Below, piece after piece: positions 21,391-33,482 of a DNA stretch of 64,000 nucleotides. Numbering within the stretch: position 1 is the first letter of the stretch; each line of letters begins with the position of its first letter. This DNA comes from Thunnus maccoyii (taxonomy: Eukaryota > Chordata > Actinopteri > Scombriformes > Scombridae), in NCBI RefSeq assembly GCF_910596095.1, contig NC_056553.1:24252725-24316724 (forward strand), read 5' to 3'. A program made the position numbers and the translations under genes. The notes beneath the pieces were generated by a model. The model ran no database searches. It had not been told where the DNA came from and saw only the letters and a list, made by a program, of their open reading frames with translations.

Positions 21391-22689
21391 CAGTAAGCCA
21401 AGCTAAGGCAGTGCACTCAGCCCACAGCAGCTGTTTGGCAAATAAGCAAAATGCCACCACGAAGCAAATAAATAATCCATGGCTTTAATTAGCACCCCTA
21501 CTACCACCAACACCTCCTCCTTTTTTTACTCCTCCTCCTCCTCTTGATCTCTTGCCTTTTTTTTTTGATGTGAGGGGCCGGAGACAGGATTTAGTTTTCA
21601 AAGAGAATACGAGAGCTGCCACCTCTGTAGTTCAAGGGTGATCATAACCCAAAGCCCTTAGCCTCTTCTGGGTAAGAGCTGAAGCGTGTTTGGATCCAAC
21701 ATGGAAGGAGAAAGTGTAGGGTTTGTCAAGTGTTGCAGAGGCGAGCCAGGAGGCAACAACAGCCCAGGGAAAAGACTTTGTAAATAATTTCAGTTGACAG
21801 CCTTGCGACGAATGAATGATGGTGACAACATTTTATTGTGACGATGACACTGCGATGCTGATGCGGTTGTGTGCCTGTAACGGAAGATCAAAGCCTATTT
21901 CAGATTCATCAATATGTGTGAAAATCACACAAGATGAAATATTATTGATCTTGAACTAAATTGTTGCAGCAGAAAAGGTCACAGGATGCAACAGGGAAAA
22001 GACTAAATACACACTAGAACATGAAACAACACATCGACCACTGTGAGGTTATCTGACCCGAGAAACATAATCTGACAGCTCAGCTCAGCACATTAAGAAG
22101 AGGTGAGAAGTGAGAGAAAATAAACCAAGTTATATAATTTTCACAGTATTTTACTTTAAAATGTAGATTAATGTCCCTGCAGTAATAATGTTTCTGCCCA
22201 GAAGAAACTGACCAAGAATTGATTTAAGTTTTCTTTAAAAGGCTTTGGTGGATGTGGCTAAAAGAAATAAATTAAACTCAACAGAAGTAAGAAAATTATT
22301 TGCATATTAATATAAGATATTTAAAATGAAGAAATGTTCAGATAAAGTCTTGCCTCTGAACTAAGAGAGGTAAATCTACTGGGTTAACTAAATTGACTTG
22401 ACAAGACTGACAACCAAATTTGTAAAAAAGAAAAAAAGAAAAGAAAAAATTCTACTTCTTGCGGCTGACTCTAGTGCAACTTTGTTATTTTATTCTCACT
22501 CTAAGCACCGTGGTTGTTGCTCAGAATCATTTCATGTGTGCAAATTAGCAGTCTTTTCATCAAAATTGTGAGAAATAATTGAAGTAAGTCTTACTTAATA
22601 CAGGAGCAGATCATCTCTCCATACCCAAGTACATGTCTCTCCATGTACTTAGGTATGATGTCCCTCAAAGCTCGATACTCAATCCAATT
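21391..22689. other. Unassigned sequence, possible conserved non-coding element
   Basis: The portion 21400-21880 is mixed in composition, lacks repeat features apart from CCTCCT and T runs, and has no convincing open frame. It is a candidate for cross-species conservation testing. The remainder is AT-rich and unassigned. Confidence 0.35.
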
Positions 22690-23210
22690 CATCAAAGATC
22701 AAGTATATCTTTATTATCCCTGAAGGGCAATTTGTTGTACAGCAAGCAGTAACCACATATCATCAGATGAAGAATAACATAATAATATAAAAATCACATT
22801 GAGAAAGCCACTGGCAGCAGAGACAAATAAGATCTTAAGTCTACTGGTCCTGCATCTCGGCAGATTGTATCTGCAGCCTTATGGAAGCTACTTGAACTCC
22901 TTAACAGAGCGTGACTAGGACCAGCCAGGACTGACTGGGCTTTCTTCAAAGTCCTGACCTTGTACAGATAAGGACGGTCATACAAGGTTATGTCTGCAAT
23001 TTTGCTGCATACTTTGATGATACCTTGCGATCTGTTTTGAGGGTATGTGCTCCATACCAGCTAACAAAGTAGAGTATGAGGACTGATTCAATAAAACAAG
23101 AATAAAGCATTTTCAGAAAAGGTATTGTCAGCATTAAAACTTTGAAGCTTACAATGAAAGTGCACGCATTGATGGACTTTTCATTGCCATAAATCCAAAT
23201 TTCCAAAACT
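22690..23210 (-). pseudogene. LINE 3' end on the minus strand
   Basis: Read on the minus strand, successive broken frames give SFKVLMLTIPFLKMLYSCFI then ESVLILYFVSWYGAHTLK, and TLKKAQSVLAGPSHALL. This matches the LINE ORF2 C-terminal order (MLxxFYxSxVxSVLxFxxxxWyG ... RKAQSILADPSHPLH). The 3' UTR then contains ACAAATTGCCCTTCAGGGAT and ATAATAAAGATATAC, ending near 22690. Stops and frameshifts are present and the 5' part is missing. It belongs to the same broad group as the fragments at 14176-14508 and 43718-44290. Confidence 0.8.
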
Positions 23211-25224
23211 TTTACCGGACTGTTTAAAAGAGCTGGACCTTCTTATCTTAAAGCTACCCTCACCTATTTCATCAATAATTGATGTATTAATATGGAGCAT
23301 TATTAATGGAGTATTTATCTAAAAATACTCGACAGCAAACTCAACCTGCTGATGAAGCCCACAGAATGTAGCCCAAACAATGGAGGAAGAAATCTAGTAA
23401 GTGGACCATGAGCAAACAAGTAACAAACAAGAAAAATGTTTGTTGACAAATACATTGATTAACATTTGCAAATGTCCTAATATCTGCTTACAACAGCATT
23501 GTATTGTGTTATAAACAAGTCTTCTCAGAGAGCTTGGGCTGTGCAAGAAACTGTTGCAGTTATGGGCGTGTAAGGTAAAGCTCATTGAGACACTATGTTA
23601 TATTATGGACTACACAAATAGCCCTGACTTGAAAGAGAATGATATTCTTACATTTATGGATTTTTCCCACAGTTGTTACCTTTTTGTATAAACCATATAT
23701 ATGTAAATATTTGTTATATATATGTAAATGTGTATAAAAATATTGTTATGCAAATACAAATAGGTGTCAATAGCAATGCAGTGGAGACGAATACATACTA
23801 CATAAAGAAAATATCAGTACATAAAATAGATGCTGGATGTAGCATATCAAGGGCGGATACAGTATAAATAGATATGATAGCAGATATGTCACAAACAAAT
23901 CAACATCTTTACAAATCATTTGAAATTCAAAATTAACAAATCTGTGTTCATATGTTGAATACTTCATTTTAAGTTTTGATACTTCATTTTGTAGTTTTTG
24001 AGTGGCAGCCTGCCATAAGCGAGGCAAATTCTTCCATCAGTCACATCGGCAGAATCCAAATTGACAGACTGTCTGCTACGCCTCCAGACTCCAAGTTCAT
24101 CATTTGATCATTTGAATTTAGCAGACTGCTCCTGTCTGTACTTATGTGAGATTTTACTCTTCAAATCCGTTCACGAATCATCCGATTGGTTGTAATTTAT
24201 TTCAAAATTATCTTAAAGATATATATAGTTATCTGAGGCACAGTACATTTGTAACTATATTTATAAAAATTTAAAAATAAAACCCTTTTTAGAAGAAGTA
24301 GGACAAAATCACATCTGTCACATATCGGAGCAAGATCACTGTCTACATAAGAAATGACAAGACTTTTTGTAGAACACTACAAAGCCTTCCACATCACTAA
24401 AATCCTCCATGTTACAGAGATTTAGCTCCTTGCAGTTCAGCCACGGATCCCAAACATATCCACCATCCCTATCATGGCCCATTTCTCCAGGTCTCTACCT
24501 CTGACTGAGTCTATGACTGATTTATTATTCCAACTCTCCAGTGTCAACCTGTGGTTGGATGCTCCATAGGGACCATTTGATGATCGATGTGAGCCCGGAG
24601 GTCATACAAGGCTGGGGTGCCAACAAGATGCTTGGTATTCAACAGACTTCCTGAAACCGGCTTGATACTTCTGAAATTGTATTTAACTGCTGGGAGAGGG
24701 ATGTGAAAGAACATGAAACGGCCTGCTTCGCTCATCATGTGATGTTGCAGAGAAATGGTGAGAGTTCACATCACATTAAATGTTCCGCTTATATTGCTCA
24801 GAAAAGAGATGACTTATCTCAAGGGGTTTAACCTTGAATTTAATATCTGCTACTTTACACATCCTTATACCAGCAGTGTGGGGCCACTGAGCATACCTGT
24901 ACTATACTGGATCACATGGTAAACGGAGCATAATGTACCAGTTTTGTTGTTTCCACAGTACCAGTTTCAGCAGTAACAACAAAGTCACAGTCATAAATGT
25001 GCTTTTAACAGGAATACTGTTTGTATATCTAATTTCGATCATTTATACTTTGCCATTTTTTCCATCATTATTAAGCTACTGTCTGGGAAACGCTACACTT
25101 CCTGCAGATGTTTTCACATCAAAAGTCTACCAGGAATTAGAACCTTTGAGATGTCCCTTTTCTAATATGCTCCCACTGTGTTGACTGTGATGCCATTTGC
25201 TGCATTAACAACAAAGAGCATGCT
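23211..25224. other. Unassigned AT-rich sequence
   Basis: No gene, RNA or classified element recognised. A minus-strand open frame at 24544-24738 and a plus-strand frame at 24933-25184 show no known domain. Confidence 0.4.
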
Positions 25225-25520
25225 GTGAGTTTCTGCAACAGTTAGTCAAATTATCGATAAGTTGATTGACAGAAATTGAACTTGCAACTATTTTGATATT
25301 GGATTAATTGTTTAAGTAATTTTTCAAGCAAATGTGCCAAACATTCTAGTTTCAGCCTGTCAAACGTGAGGATTTGCTGCTTTTCTCTGACAAATATGAC
25401 AGTAAATTGAATATATTAGTTTTTTGTTGTTTTGGCTGTTTGGCTCTGAGAAATTGTGGATGGCATTTTTCATTATCTTTTACACTTTGTAGACATTAGT
25501 TGCAGCCCTTTTTCTCTTCA
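25225..25520 (-). mobile_element. Short non-autonomous element, family X, copy 1
   Basis: GCAACTATTTTGATATTGG, GATTTGCTGCTTTTCTC and a terminal ACATTAGTTGCAGCCC show the minus orientation of a very common fish element whose plus orientation is seen at 28225-28512. Family termini read GGGCTGCAACTAA in other copies. Confidence 0.8.
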
Positions 25521-26694
25521 TTAATAGAAATACTGGTTTCATTCACTAATAAGTTCCTATTGCAGATACTTTGATGTTTTTGTTATTTGTGGTAAGCTGC
25601 TGTGAAACACAACACACATGTTTGACATTAAAGCTTACTTTTAAAGTGAATGAGCAGGGAGTGTTGAGACAGTAGCTTAACAGCAATCCAAAAAGGGTCA
25701 GACCACTATTTGAGCATGTACGGCAAAAATAACATGGCTGACAAATGTGTGAGTTTGTTACATTTTACTAAATGTATATATTCTTTTCATTTTAGGGAGT
25801 TGCTGCAGTCTAAAAACATATTAATTCCATACTCATTTACCATTCAAGCACATGTTTTTATTGTTAACCAATACTTATTGTATTGAGATAGACTATTATA
25901 TTTAATTTTTTAGACTTCTAATTATTAAATCTTTATTTTTGTCAAACCTGAATGAGTCTAAGACAAATCAGACAGACCTAACTCATAGACCAGTGCAATA
26001 AAACTTTTTCCAACCAGCCCTGATTCGAATGATGTATGTGGCATGTTTCAGATTCATGTGCTGCACCTTTAAGTTGTGCAGGTTGTTTATCAGCAAAACA
26101 CTCAGGTCAGAGGTAGCAGCTTCCTTTCCCCCCAGGATCCTCTTCAGCATGGGAAAGCACAACAGTGTGGAGCCTGGCAGTCACAGCAGCTTCTAAGATT
26201 AGACTGATATGTGAGACCAGGACAATACTGAGCTTTCTAGAGAAACTTTTTATTGCTAGGTGAGGTTTGGTTACATCAGGATTTCCTTGAAACCAGAAGG
26301 TTACACAATCACCTAATTGTGATAAGATCACTGAGTACAGCACTGGACTGGTAAGCTCTTGCTAATCAATCAAAATTTAGGGAATAATTTCTGCAGTATT
26401 CTCAGATTTTGTGTGAGAACATAGCATTAAACCCATACGTTTGACCTCTTATGCTTCTGTAATGATTGTCCATTGATTTTTAGATTAAAGTGATGTACTT
26501 GTTGTTAACATGTCACTCTACAGTAGGACTTTTGTCATCAATTGTTTTGCTCCTACATATTTGTACTTTAAGTTTCTGACTGATTGAAGCATGGTGATCA
26601 CAGCCAGCTGATTGAGCTGTGTTCTCATGACCATAATTTTCCCAGTTCTCCCAGGACTACTGGCCATGCTGGTGCACAAGATGTTTTTAGCCAA
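25521..26694. other. Unassigned AT-rich sequence
   Basis: Nothing recognised. The minus-strand open frame at 26107-26343 shows no domain. Confidence 0.4.
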
Positions 26695-26800
26695 GTGGTG
26701 CCACTCTATGGATGGCAACGTCAGCCTGATGACTGTCAGCCAGTCTATCCACCACTTTGGTCCAGACTGAAATATCTCAACAAGTATTGGCTGTTATTAT
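26695..26800 (-). repeat. Family Y repeat fragment, minus orientation
   Basis: GTGGTGCCACTCTATGGATG and CACTTTGGTCCAGACTGAAA, TATCTCAACAAGTATTGG are the reverse of the right end of the repeat at 28819-29305 (AGTCTGGACCAAAGTGGTGG). Confidence 0.75.
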
Positions 26801-26854
26801 TCTTTGGAATGGTTTCTAAACAAACGACTGTGTCCATAAATCTATTTGTGGTGA

Positions 26855-27078
26855 AGGAACATGTTACCCAGTGCAACAGTGTGGCTCATTGAAGTGTTTG
26901 GACGTGAAGTTTTTGGACAAAAACGGAGCGCTACAGCACAGAGGAGTAAGATATATCAGACTTTGGATACACACACAATACTTGTAAGTAGATCAATTCA
27001 TTGTTGGTTTGGCTTTACACATGAGATTTGTTGACAGGAAGAAAAATATAGAAAATCGCCAGCCATATCCTTTAATAG
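26855..27078. mobile_element. Family F element, copy 2
   Basis: GTGTGGCTCATTGAAGTG, GATACACACACAATAC, GGTTTGGCTTTACACATGAG, TTGTTGACAGGAAGAAAAAT and CCATATCCTTTAA parallel 17410-17672 in order. Confidence 0.7.
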
Positions 27079-27170
27079 CTAGTATGAAGAGGTGGAATGA
27101 TTACAGCAAGAAAAACATGTGTCAGTGCTCATTTGGGCACCTGACTGTTGTTTTAGGACAGACTTGTTTG
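27079..27170. mobile_element. Foldback MITE right-end fragment (copy F)
   Basis: AGTATGAAGAGGTGGAATG, ATTACAGCAAGAAAAACATG, TCATTTGGGCACCTGAC and TGTTTTAGGACAGACTTG match the right arm of the foldback MITE. As at 17673, it directly follows a family F element. Confidence 0.75.
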
Positions 27171-28116
27171 TTCCTCCAGTGGTTGCCATAGGAATAAAAT
27201 AGCTAAAGAAATTGCAGAAAATGTACAAAGCCAGTTGCAGACAAAAGGCACTTAATTACAACAATAAATTGAAAATAATATAATGAATGCTTTAATGAAG
27301 CTATTTGTTGCATTAAGTAGGAGATATTTATTTCTAATATCCTGCCTTAATCTTGAATTAAATAATAATGACTACATTTTTAAAAAGTGTAATAATATTA
27401 TGACAATATAAAATTAAGACAAAATGAAATTAATATGAATGTTAACACACTGAGAGAATAAGAAATGGAGTGGTGGTTTCATCAAAATCTGGTCCTCCTC
27501 ATTAGTATGCAGATTTATGCAGCTTAAATCTAATGAAATAATTCTCCCTATAGGAGGAACATGTGGTGCAGCTTCTCTCATGTTGCTGAGTTATGTTCAC
27601 AAGAATGTCTTCAAATAGACATGAAACCGTGATACAATATGAAGACATAAGGATAAAATAAAAACAGTCAGTAACACCTGATTAACACCCATATTTAAAT
27701 GGGTTTAAATATGTTCCCTGACATGACTTGATGTATTCTCAACTTAAATAACTTTCATTTAGTTAACAATTGAAAATATGTTTTTGATATGTGCACTAAC
27801 TACTTCAATTTAAAAAAATCCTATTCAGTTTTCTCATCCTCCAAGAAACAAATCGTTTGATCAAGAAAACACACCGAGCAACAATCCCTGTTACAATTGC
27901 ATTTCAATATATTTTAATTAAGTGTCTAACATAATTGCATATGAGATTTGAGTACACTGATTTCTTTGTTTAAGTGATGAAGATGGCTGATGGAGGAACT
28001 GAAGAGGAGAACCAGCACACTAATGTTCCATCATTTTCAAGATTTATTTGTCACATACTCCTATAAAATATGGGGGTGGCATACTTGAGAGGATGTGCTA
28101 AAAGGTTAGTGTGCAG
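27171..28116. other. Unassigned AT-rich sequence
   Basis: Nothing recognised. Confidence 0.4.
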
Positions 28117-28180
28117 CAATAATAATAATGATAATAATAGTAATAGTAATAATTATAATAATAATTATAATAATAATTAG
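28117..28180. repeat. (ATA)n-type imperfect microsatellite
   Basis: AATAATAATGATAATAATAG followed by TAATAG and AATTATAATA variants. Confidence 0.9.
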
Positions 28181-28224
28181 AACAAAGTTTGATCATCCAT
28201 TTTGACCACACGTCTAAGTTGCCT

Positions 28225-28512
28225 TGCATTCCTCCACATTAATCTGTAAATTAATTTCTTGATTAACTGATTAGTTGTTTGGTCTATAAATGTCAGAAAA
28301 TGGTGAAAAATGTGCATCACTGTTACCCAAAGCCTAAGGTGATATTCTCAAAATGTCTTGTTTTGTCCCAACCAACAACCCACAACCCAAATATATTCAG
28401 TCTTCATTTTTCTTTAAAAAGTACTCAAAATGATCAATCAGTTATCAAAAATGTTGATGATTAATTTTCTGTCAATCAACTAATAAATTTATCAGCAAAT
28501 TATTGCAGCTCT
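28225..28512 (+). mobile_element. Family X element, copy 2
   Basis: GATTAACTGATTAGTTGTTT, GGTCTATAAATGTCAG, AAAATGGTGAAAAATGTG, CAAAATGTCTTGTTTTGTCC and the terminal TTATTGCAGCTCTG follow the plus orientation of this common fish element. The 5' terminus is slightly truncated. Other copies are at 25225, 48325 and 55535. Confidence 0.85.
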
Positions 28513-28818
28513 GGATGCCAGCGATGAGCAATAGGATTATTAATCTCTATAGGCTTGGGATGCACCACTACAGAAATGTTGTTTGCGTTCCCCTGACTAG
28601 TGTTATTAAGGATGGATCAAAACAACGAAGTAAGTCTGTGACCTAAATAGTAAATAATAACAGTAAAACGGAAGTAAAACTGTCATGATAATAACAATAT
28701 TACTACTAATAATACAAATAAACTAAACTGAGACAGCCATTGGGATAACAGGTGGAGACAAAAATGCAAACAGGACAAACAGGATGCAGTAAGACTAAGA
28801 ATCCAAGGTTATAAAGGC
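28513..28818. other. Unassigned AT-rich sequence
   Basis: Nothing recognised. Confidence 0.4.
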
Positions 28819-29305
28819 TAAGAGCCTACAGCCATGCCGGTGGCTCTATGAGGCTACATTAGCATATTAACATGCAGATACAATGTAAACATGTTGATGT
28901 GTTTAGCAGGCAATCTTTACCATGTTCACCATGGCAAAGAATGCAAATGTTAGCATGTTAACATTAGCACTACACACAAAGTACAGCTGAGGCTGGTAAG
29001 AATATCATTAGCAGATATTAGGTCACAGGTACTGAACAAACTTTGTCCTGATGAAGGCCAAAAGTTATTAGAATTCATCCTGAGGGGAACATTAATGTCT
29101 GCACCAAATTTCCTCCAGCAGTTGTTGAGATATTTCACCAAAACAAACAACCACCCCAAAAAATGAAAACATAAACATACAATTTCATGGCATCCATCTA
29201 ATAGTTATCAGGCTATATTTTAGTCTGGACCAAAGTGGTGGTCAAAAGACTGACACTGTCATTCATAGCGCCATGCAGTTAGCATGGCTAAAAAGGAAAG
29301 ATATT
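28819..29305 (+). mobile_element. Family Y repeat, near-complete copy
   Basis: The left end AGCCTACAGCCATGCCGG is inverted relative to the right end CCATGCAGTTAGCATGGCT. Inside are GTTAGCATGTTAACATTAGC, ACACAAAGTACAGCTGAGG, TTCATCCTGAGGGGAACAT, AGTTGTTGAGATATTTCACC and TAGTCTGGACCAAAGTGG. It is the reference copy for the fragments at 26695-26800 and 34440-39110. It is non-coding and common in percomorph genomes by my recollection. Confidence 0.8.
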
Positions 29306-30039
29306 ATAAACTGTAATCCTGAATATTTCAGCCCTGGTTGATTTGGTCACACCTGTGATTACTTGTGGAAATGACAAGTGTGTTTTCATAATTCAGCTCC
29401 CAGAGTTTCATTTGTAACTACATATGTGTCATCTGCTGGGGCCAGAAAACACACTTTGAGCAACAATCTGTCCAACACACTGGACAAGTGTATGCTGACA
29501 ATAAGGATGAGTCAGTTACTGCATGCAAACACATTGAATGCCTATTGCAGAAAAAAAAACAGCTAGTAATAATACCATAAATGGGGTTTAATATAATAAT
29601 TCTGCAGAGTACACAATTTTTCTATAACCCCAAACCACAGGTTGACCTAAATGCTCCCTGCAGTTTTGTTCACAGTAGGATGTAAGACATGGAACACCAG
29701 CCTTACAGGGTTGAATTTACTCAGCCCAGTTGTAAAAGAGTGTCCAGTGGAGCTGTCAGGTCCACACTCTCTACAATGACAGCAAGGAGTACAATGCTAT
29801 ACTAAATATATTAGCCAAATCAGCAAAAATACAAAGAGTTGATGTGAATTTTTCACAAATGACAAATGTCACTTTTAACCATTGTATATATCATGTTAAG
29901 GCAGGATGCATAACCACCAATTACTCTCTGAATGAATGTGTAACTATTTTTACAAGTTCCCAAAGTGGACAAAAATACTGTAAAAGCAATCAGCAGTGAA
30001 ACATGCCAATCCTATTGCCAGACAAGAATGTCATTTCAA
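29306..30039. other. Unassigned AT-rich sequence
   Basis: Nothing recognised. The open frame 29378-29566 has no domain. Confidence 0.4.
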
Positions 30040-30832
30040 TGTTATTGAAAAACTCAGCAAAACTTTGCATTACAATCAACAGTTTTTAAGTCCAATGCCA
30101 ACATTTTTAAAATTCTTGCTTTCAATGGAAATCTAATCAATACAGTATAGTATTATATATACTTAGGAATTTGGTTTAATTAAACTAAAAATTCAAATTA
30201 GATTCTTGTTCTGGAACAGAGCTTGTTTCTCTTGTCGAAACAGAAACAAAAAAACATTATACAATCTACCATACTATCCACATTGGATTATGGAGATACC
30301 CTGTATGCTCATGCTGCTGCCACCAGCCTTAAACCACTGGATGCCAACTACCACAGTGCTATTCAATTCATTACACAAGACAGCTATCGCACTCACCACT
30401 GAGTTACATGAAAATATCAGCAGTAATCACTGACATCTAGAAAACACCAGCATGCCTGCGTCTTCATTTATAAGGTCTTACTATGCAAGTTGCCGAGATA
30501 TTTAACATCCTTATTTGAACCGAGAGCTGGTGACCATGAGACCAGAACAAAGAGCAGATTGGCTTTAAAAGCTCTTCATACTAACTGTGAACCACAACAA
30601 AGCACAGGTTAGAGACACTTATTCCTCTGAGTTACTTTAAAGTTTTACTAGTTATTTTTGAATATTTGTGTTTGCTTTGTTAGTGTGTCTGTGAGTGTGT
30701 ATGATGATAGGGACCTTTGAGCATCTCCTGTTCTCTCCATGTGTTTCCTGCTTCTTTTCAGTTTCCTACTGTGTAACTTTCTGTCATGAAGGTTAAAATA
30801 CAAAAAAAAACAAAACAAAAAAAAAAAACACC
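30040..30832 (+). pseudogene. LINE ORF2 C-terminal region and A-rich 3' end
   Basis: A frame near 30264-30400 reads STILSTLDYGDTLYAHAA, LKPLDANYHSAIQFIT and QDSYRTHH. This is the post-RT region of an L2-like LINE, normally YGDxLYMHASSxxLKxLDAVYHSAxRFITGDxYxTHHC. A later frame gives FIYKVLLCKLPRYLTSLFEP, the next conserved block. Stops (for example after THH) and frame changes break it. The 3' UTR ends in an A-rich tract at 30796-30832. The 5' part is missing, as usual for truncated insertions. Confidence 0.85.
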
Positions 30833-31329
30833 ACAGATCTTGAATTAAATGAAATGCTATTGAATTATCAGATGAGAAAACTTCTTCACAAAAAAATTCA
30901 CACTGAGCGGTATAATTAATTTCCTTTCCATTGTTTATTAAATCATGAGTACAATAAATGATTTTAGACTCTAATGAATAGAATGTACTGTATTCATTAT
31001 AACAGTTACTATTTTCTACCATGTGAGTCCTGACTAATGGTTTAGTGTAGCCTGCTGTACCCATGATCTCACTGCAGCTTTACAGACTGTGACACCATCT
31101 TATTCAAAATATTGTATAGAAAATATATTTATAGTCTCAATGTTCTAACAAAATATAGAGTTTGCCCTCTGTGGCCTAGTGACAGGACAGCGTGAAGTTG
31201 CTTTTTATGCATTTACATCTCTGCATTTGACCTCCAGTGCCCTCCTCCAGCCTTGGCAGCAGAAGCTGTTCTCATATTTATTCATTTATTACTTTGCTCT
31301 TACATTTTCTTTCACATACAGTTTCACTC
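30833..31329. other. Unassigned AT-rich sequence
   Basis: Nothing recognised. The minus-strand open frame 30648-31064 is antisense to the LINE 3' UTR and its poly(A) tract and is not a gene. Confidence 0.4.
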
Positions 31330-31869
31330 TTAAAAGGACAGGTTCACAATTTTTCAAGTCTGTCTCAACACAGTGGTCAGGTGCCCACATGAACATTGAA
31401 ACTCATTAAGAGATCCCCTCATAATGCACTTATAATGCAAGTTATGGGGCACAAAATCCACGGTGCTCATTTTAAGCAAAAATTTTATTTTAAGATAATG
31501 TGAGGCTTCAGCCATTTAAGTTAGTGGAGGTCTTCCCCAGTTACAGTCTTTTTAGTGTGTCTTGATGGACAGTGTTTTCCTCTTCAGCTGCAGTGGAAAC
31601 TTCATCACAGAAAAGGAAATTTGGCATTAGAAAGATAAATGACTTGATTTGACTAATTTGGACCGCTGTAACCTCATATTGGCTTCATGAATTTAGCTTG
31701 TGGATTTTGTCCCCCATCACTTACATTGTAAGTGCATCATGAAGGGATCTCTCATGGTCAGTATGAACAGGAGAAATTATTACAGCAAGAAAAACATGTG
31801 TCAATGTTCATTTGGGCTCCTGACTTTTGTTTAAGGACAGACTTGAAAAATTGTGAACCCGTCCTTTAG
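31330..31869. mobile_element. Foldback MITE, copy C, both termini present
   Basis: This is the best copy of the family. The left terminus TAAAAGGACAGGTTCACAAT, TTTTCAAGTCTGTCTC is mirrored by the right terminus GACAGACTTGAAAAATTGTG, AACCCGTCCTTTAG. Inner arms CACTTATAATGCAAGTTATG and CATCACTTACATTGTAAGTG flank a core with CAGCTGCAGTGGAAACTTC and GACTTGATTTGACTAATTTG. Arms of roughly 150 bases could fold into one long hairpin. It is non-coding and needs a transposase in trans. Confidence 0.85.
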
Positions 31870-32190
31870 ACTGTTGAGGCATTAGCCTTTAACAGCAGCA
31901 GCAAAATGAAGCCCTGACACCACTCTTAGTAACACAAAGAGGGAATTTTGTACTAAAAAAGATGTTCGGCTGAAGTGTGGAATACATTTTTAAAAGAGGA
32001 CTGTGGATTTTGTCCCCTTTTGTCCCCCACTCACATGGAAATCAAACTAGGGAGGGGATCTCTGACAGAATGGACAGGAAGAACAATTACAGCAATCAAA
32101 AACTCAATTTCAATGAACATATGAGCATGTGGGTATTGTTTTAAGACAGATTTGATAAAAAGGTCAAACTATCTTTTAACCAGTTTCTGT
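31870..32190. mobile_element. Foldback MITE, copy D, 5'-truncated
   Basis: It holds the core and right arm only: GGCTGAAGTGTGGAATACAT, GGACTGTGGATTTTGTCCCC, ATTACAGCAATCAAAAAC, TTTTAAGACAGATTTGATAA. It lies immediately after copy C in the same orientation, giving a head-to-tail pair. Confidence 0.7.
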
Positions 32191-33482
32191 TTGAGAAGGG
32201 GAGGACTATTTTGTTTTGTCATAAACTGTCAGCAGCAAGAGTAGACTGTCCACCCACATAATGATCCTGTCAAGAATGACAGAATCTGTTGTTTAAGCAA
32301 GTACCCCGAAACAAAATCTGTTTACACTCAAGTGACAGCGCTCTCTATCAGCCATAATAATTATGATAATGGAGGAAATCAGGTGGCATTAGTATAGAAC
32401 AACAAAGTCCATTTCGGGAGTTGGTCGGGTGTATGTAAGGGTCAACAAAACATCAGACTTTAACATGGGAGATCACTATTTACTTCCTGTTTCCAATGGT
32501 GAGTCAACATTGGTTTCTTTTTTTGTCATGATAGCCCCCTACCATAAGCCACATGGTTGTTAGTGTAACCATGACGACTAAGGTCCCCTAACCAGAAGTT
32601 GTCATTTTAACCCAAAGCTCAGTCACATCATAAAACATATTTCGTTTATCATTTCAACAGTGATGTGTAACAGTTTTTGAAGGCACATGCAAATGATGTC
32701 ATCCTGCTGATAGGGACGTCAGTTCACACTTTTGTGTCATTCAGGAGATAATTCACCAACTAAGATGTATTATGTCGTTTCATATGGAGGACTTGTTGAG
32801 CAAGTCCATGTAATTTCTGGTCGATACAGAGGCTGCAGTAGTGGTTGCTTGAATATTTAACGAAACAATTTTGAACTATTTAAGAAATATGCCAGTTTAG
32901 GAGTTACTTCTGTGCGCGAACGTAAAAAAGCTGTTTCTCATCCTCATTTGTTGCTAATTTTGTGAATGTAGCTAGCCACCCATGTAGGAAGATAACACCC
33001 ACATTTTTAATTCTGCCTACAAAGTTCTGATTGGTCACTAACCATAGAAAACTGCAGCCCTTAAGAATAACACTAGACTGCTTTGATTCACTGAACATGT
33101 GGAGATGTTGAGTGATTCAGAGGTTCAGAGGTAAACATCCGATTAAATTGTAAATGTTACACTTGTGTTATCAGTATTGCATTGCTGTGAATTATCACAG
33201 AGTATCAATCCTTAACAACAGGAACAGCATGTATCTCTGCTGAAGGACTGAGGGATCCTCTTAAGTCTATCAGTGTAATGGTCAGGGCTCCGTCAGGAAT
33301 CATCTGAGTCAGCAGGTACACAGTCAGGTGAGCATGCAGCAACTGAAGCTTCAGCTTGGTACTATACTGTATGTCCATTAGTGGATAGCTTTGGTTGAAT
33401 GTCCCATCATTGGAGCAAATAGCAAATGAAGCCACTGCAGCCTCTGACAGAGGGAATATCACAGGAAAGAGCAGTGACTGAA
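32191..33482. other. Unassigned sequence
   Basis: No classified element. On the minus strand an open frame of 93 codons (33205-33486) begins at the stop codon of the kinase-like exon (shifted frame) but encodes nothing I recognise. Confidence 0.4.

Noticed and set aside
28117-28180. CRISPR-like or satellite array
   Set aside because: It is a simple ATA-type microsatellite; no spaced direct repeats of CRISPR form exist anywhere in the window.
30648-31064. 138-codon minus-strand frame
   Set aside because: Antisense to a LINE 3' UTR and its A-rich tail; no domain.
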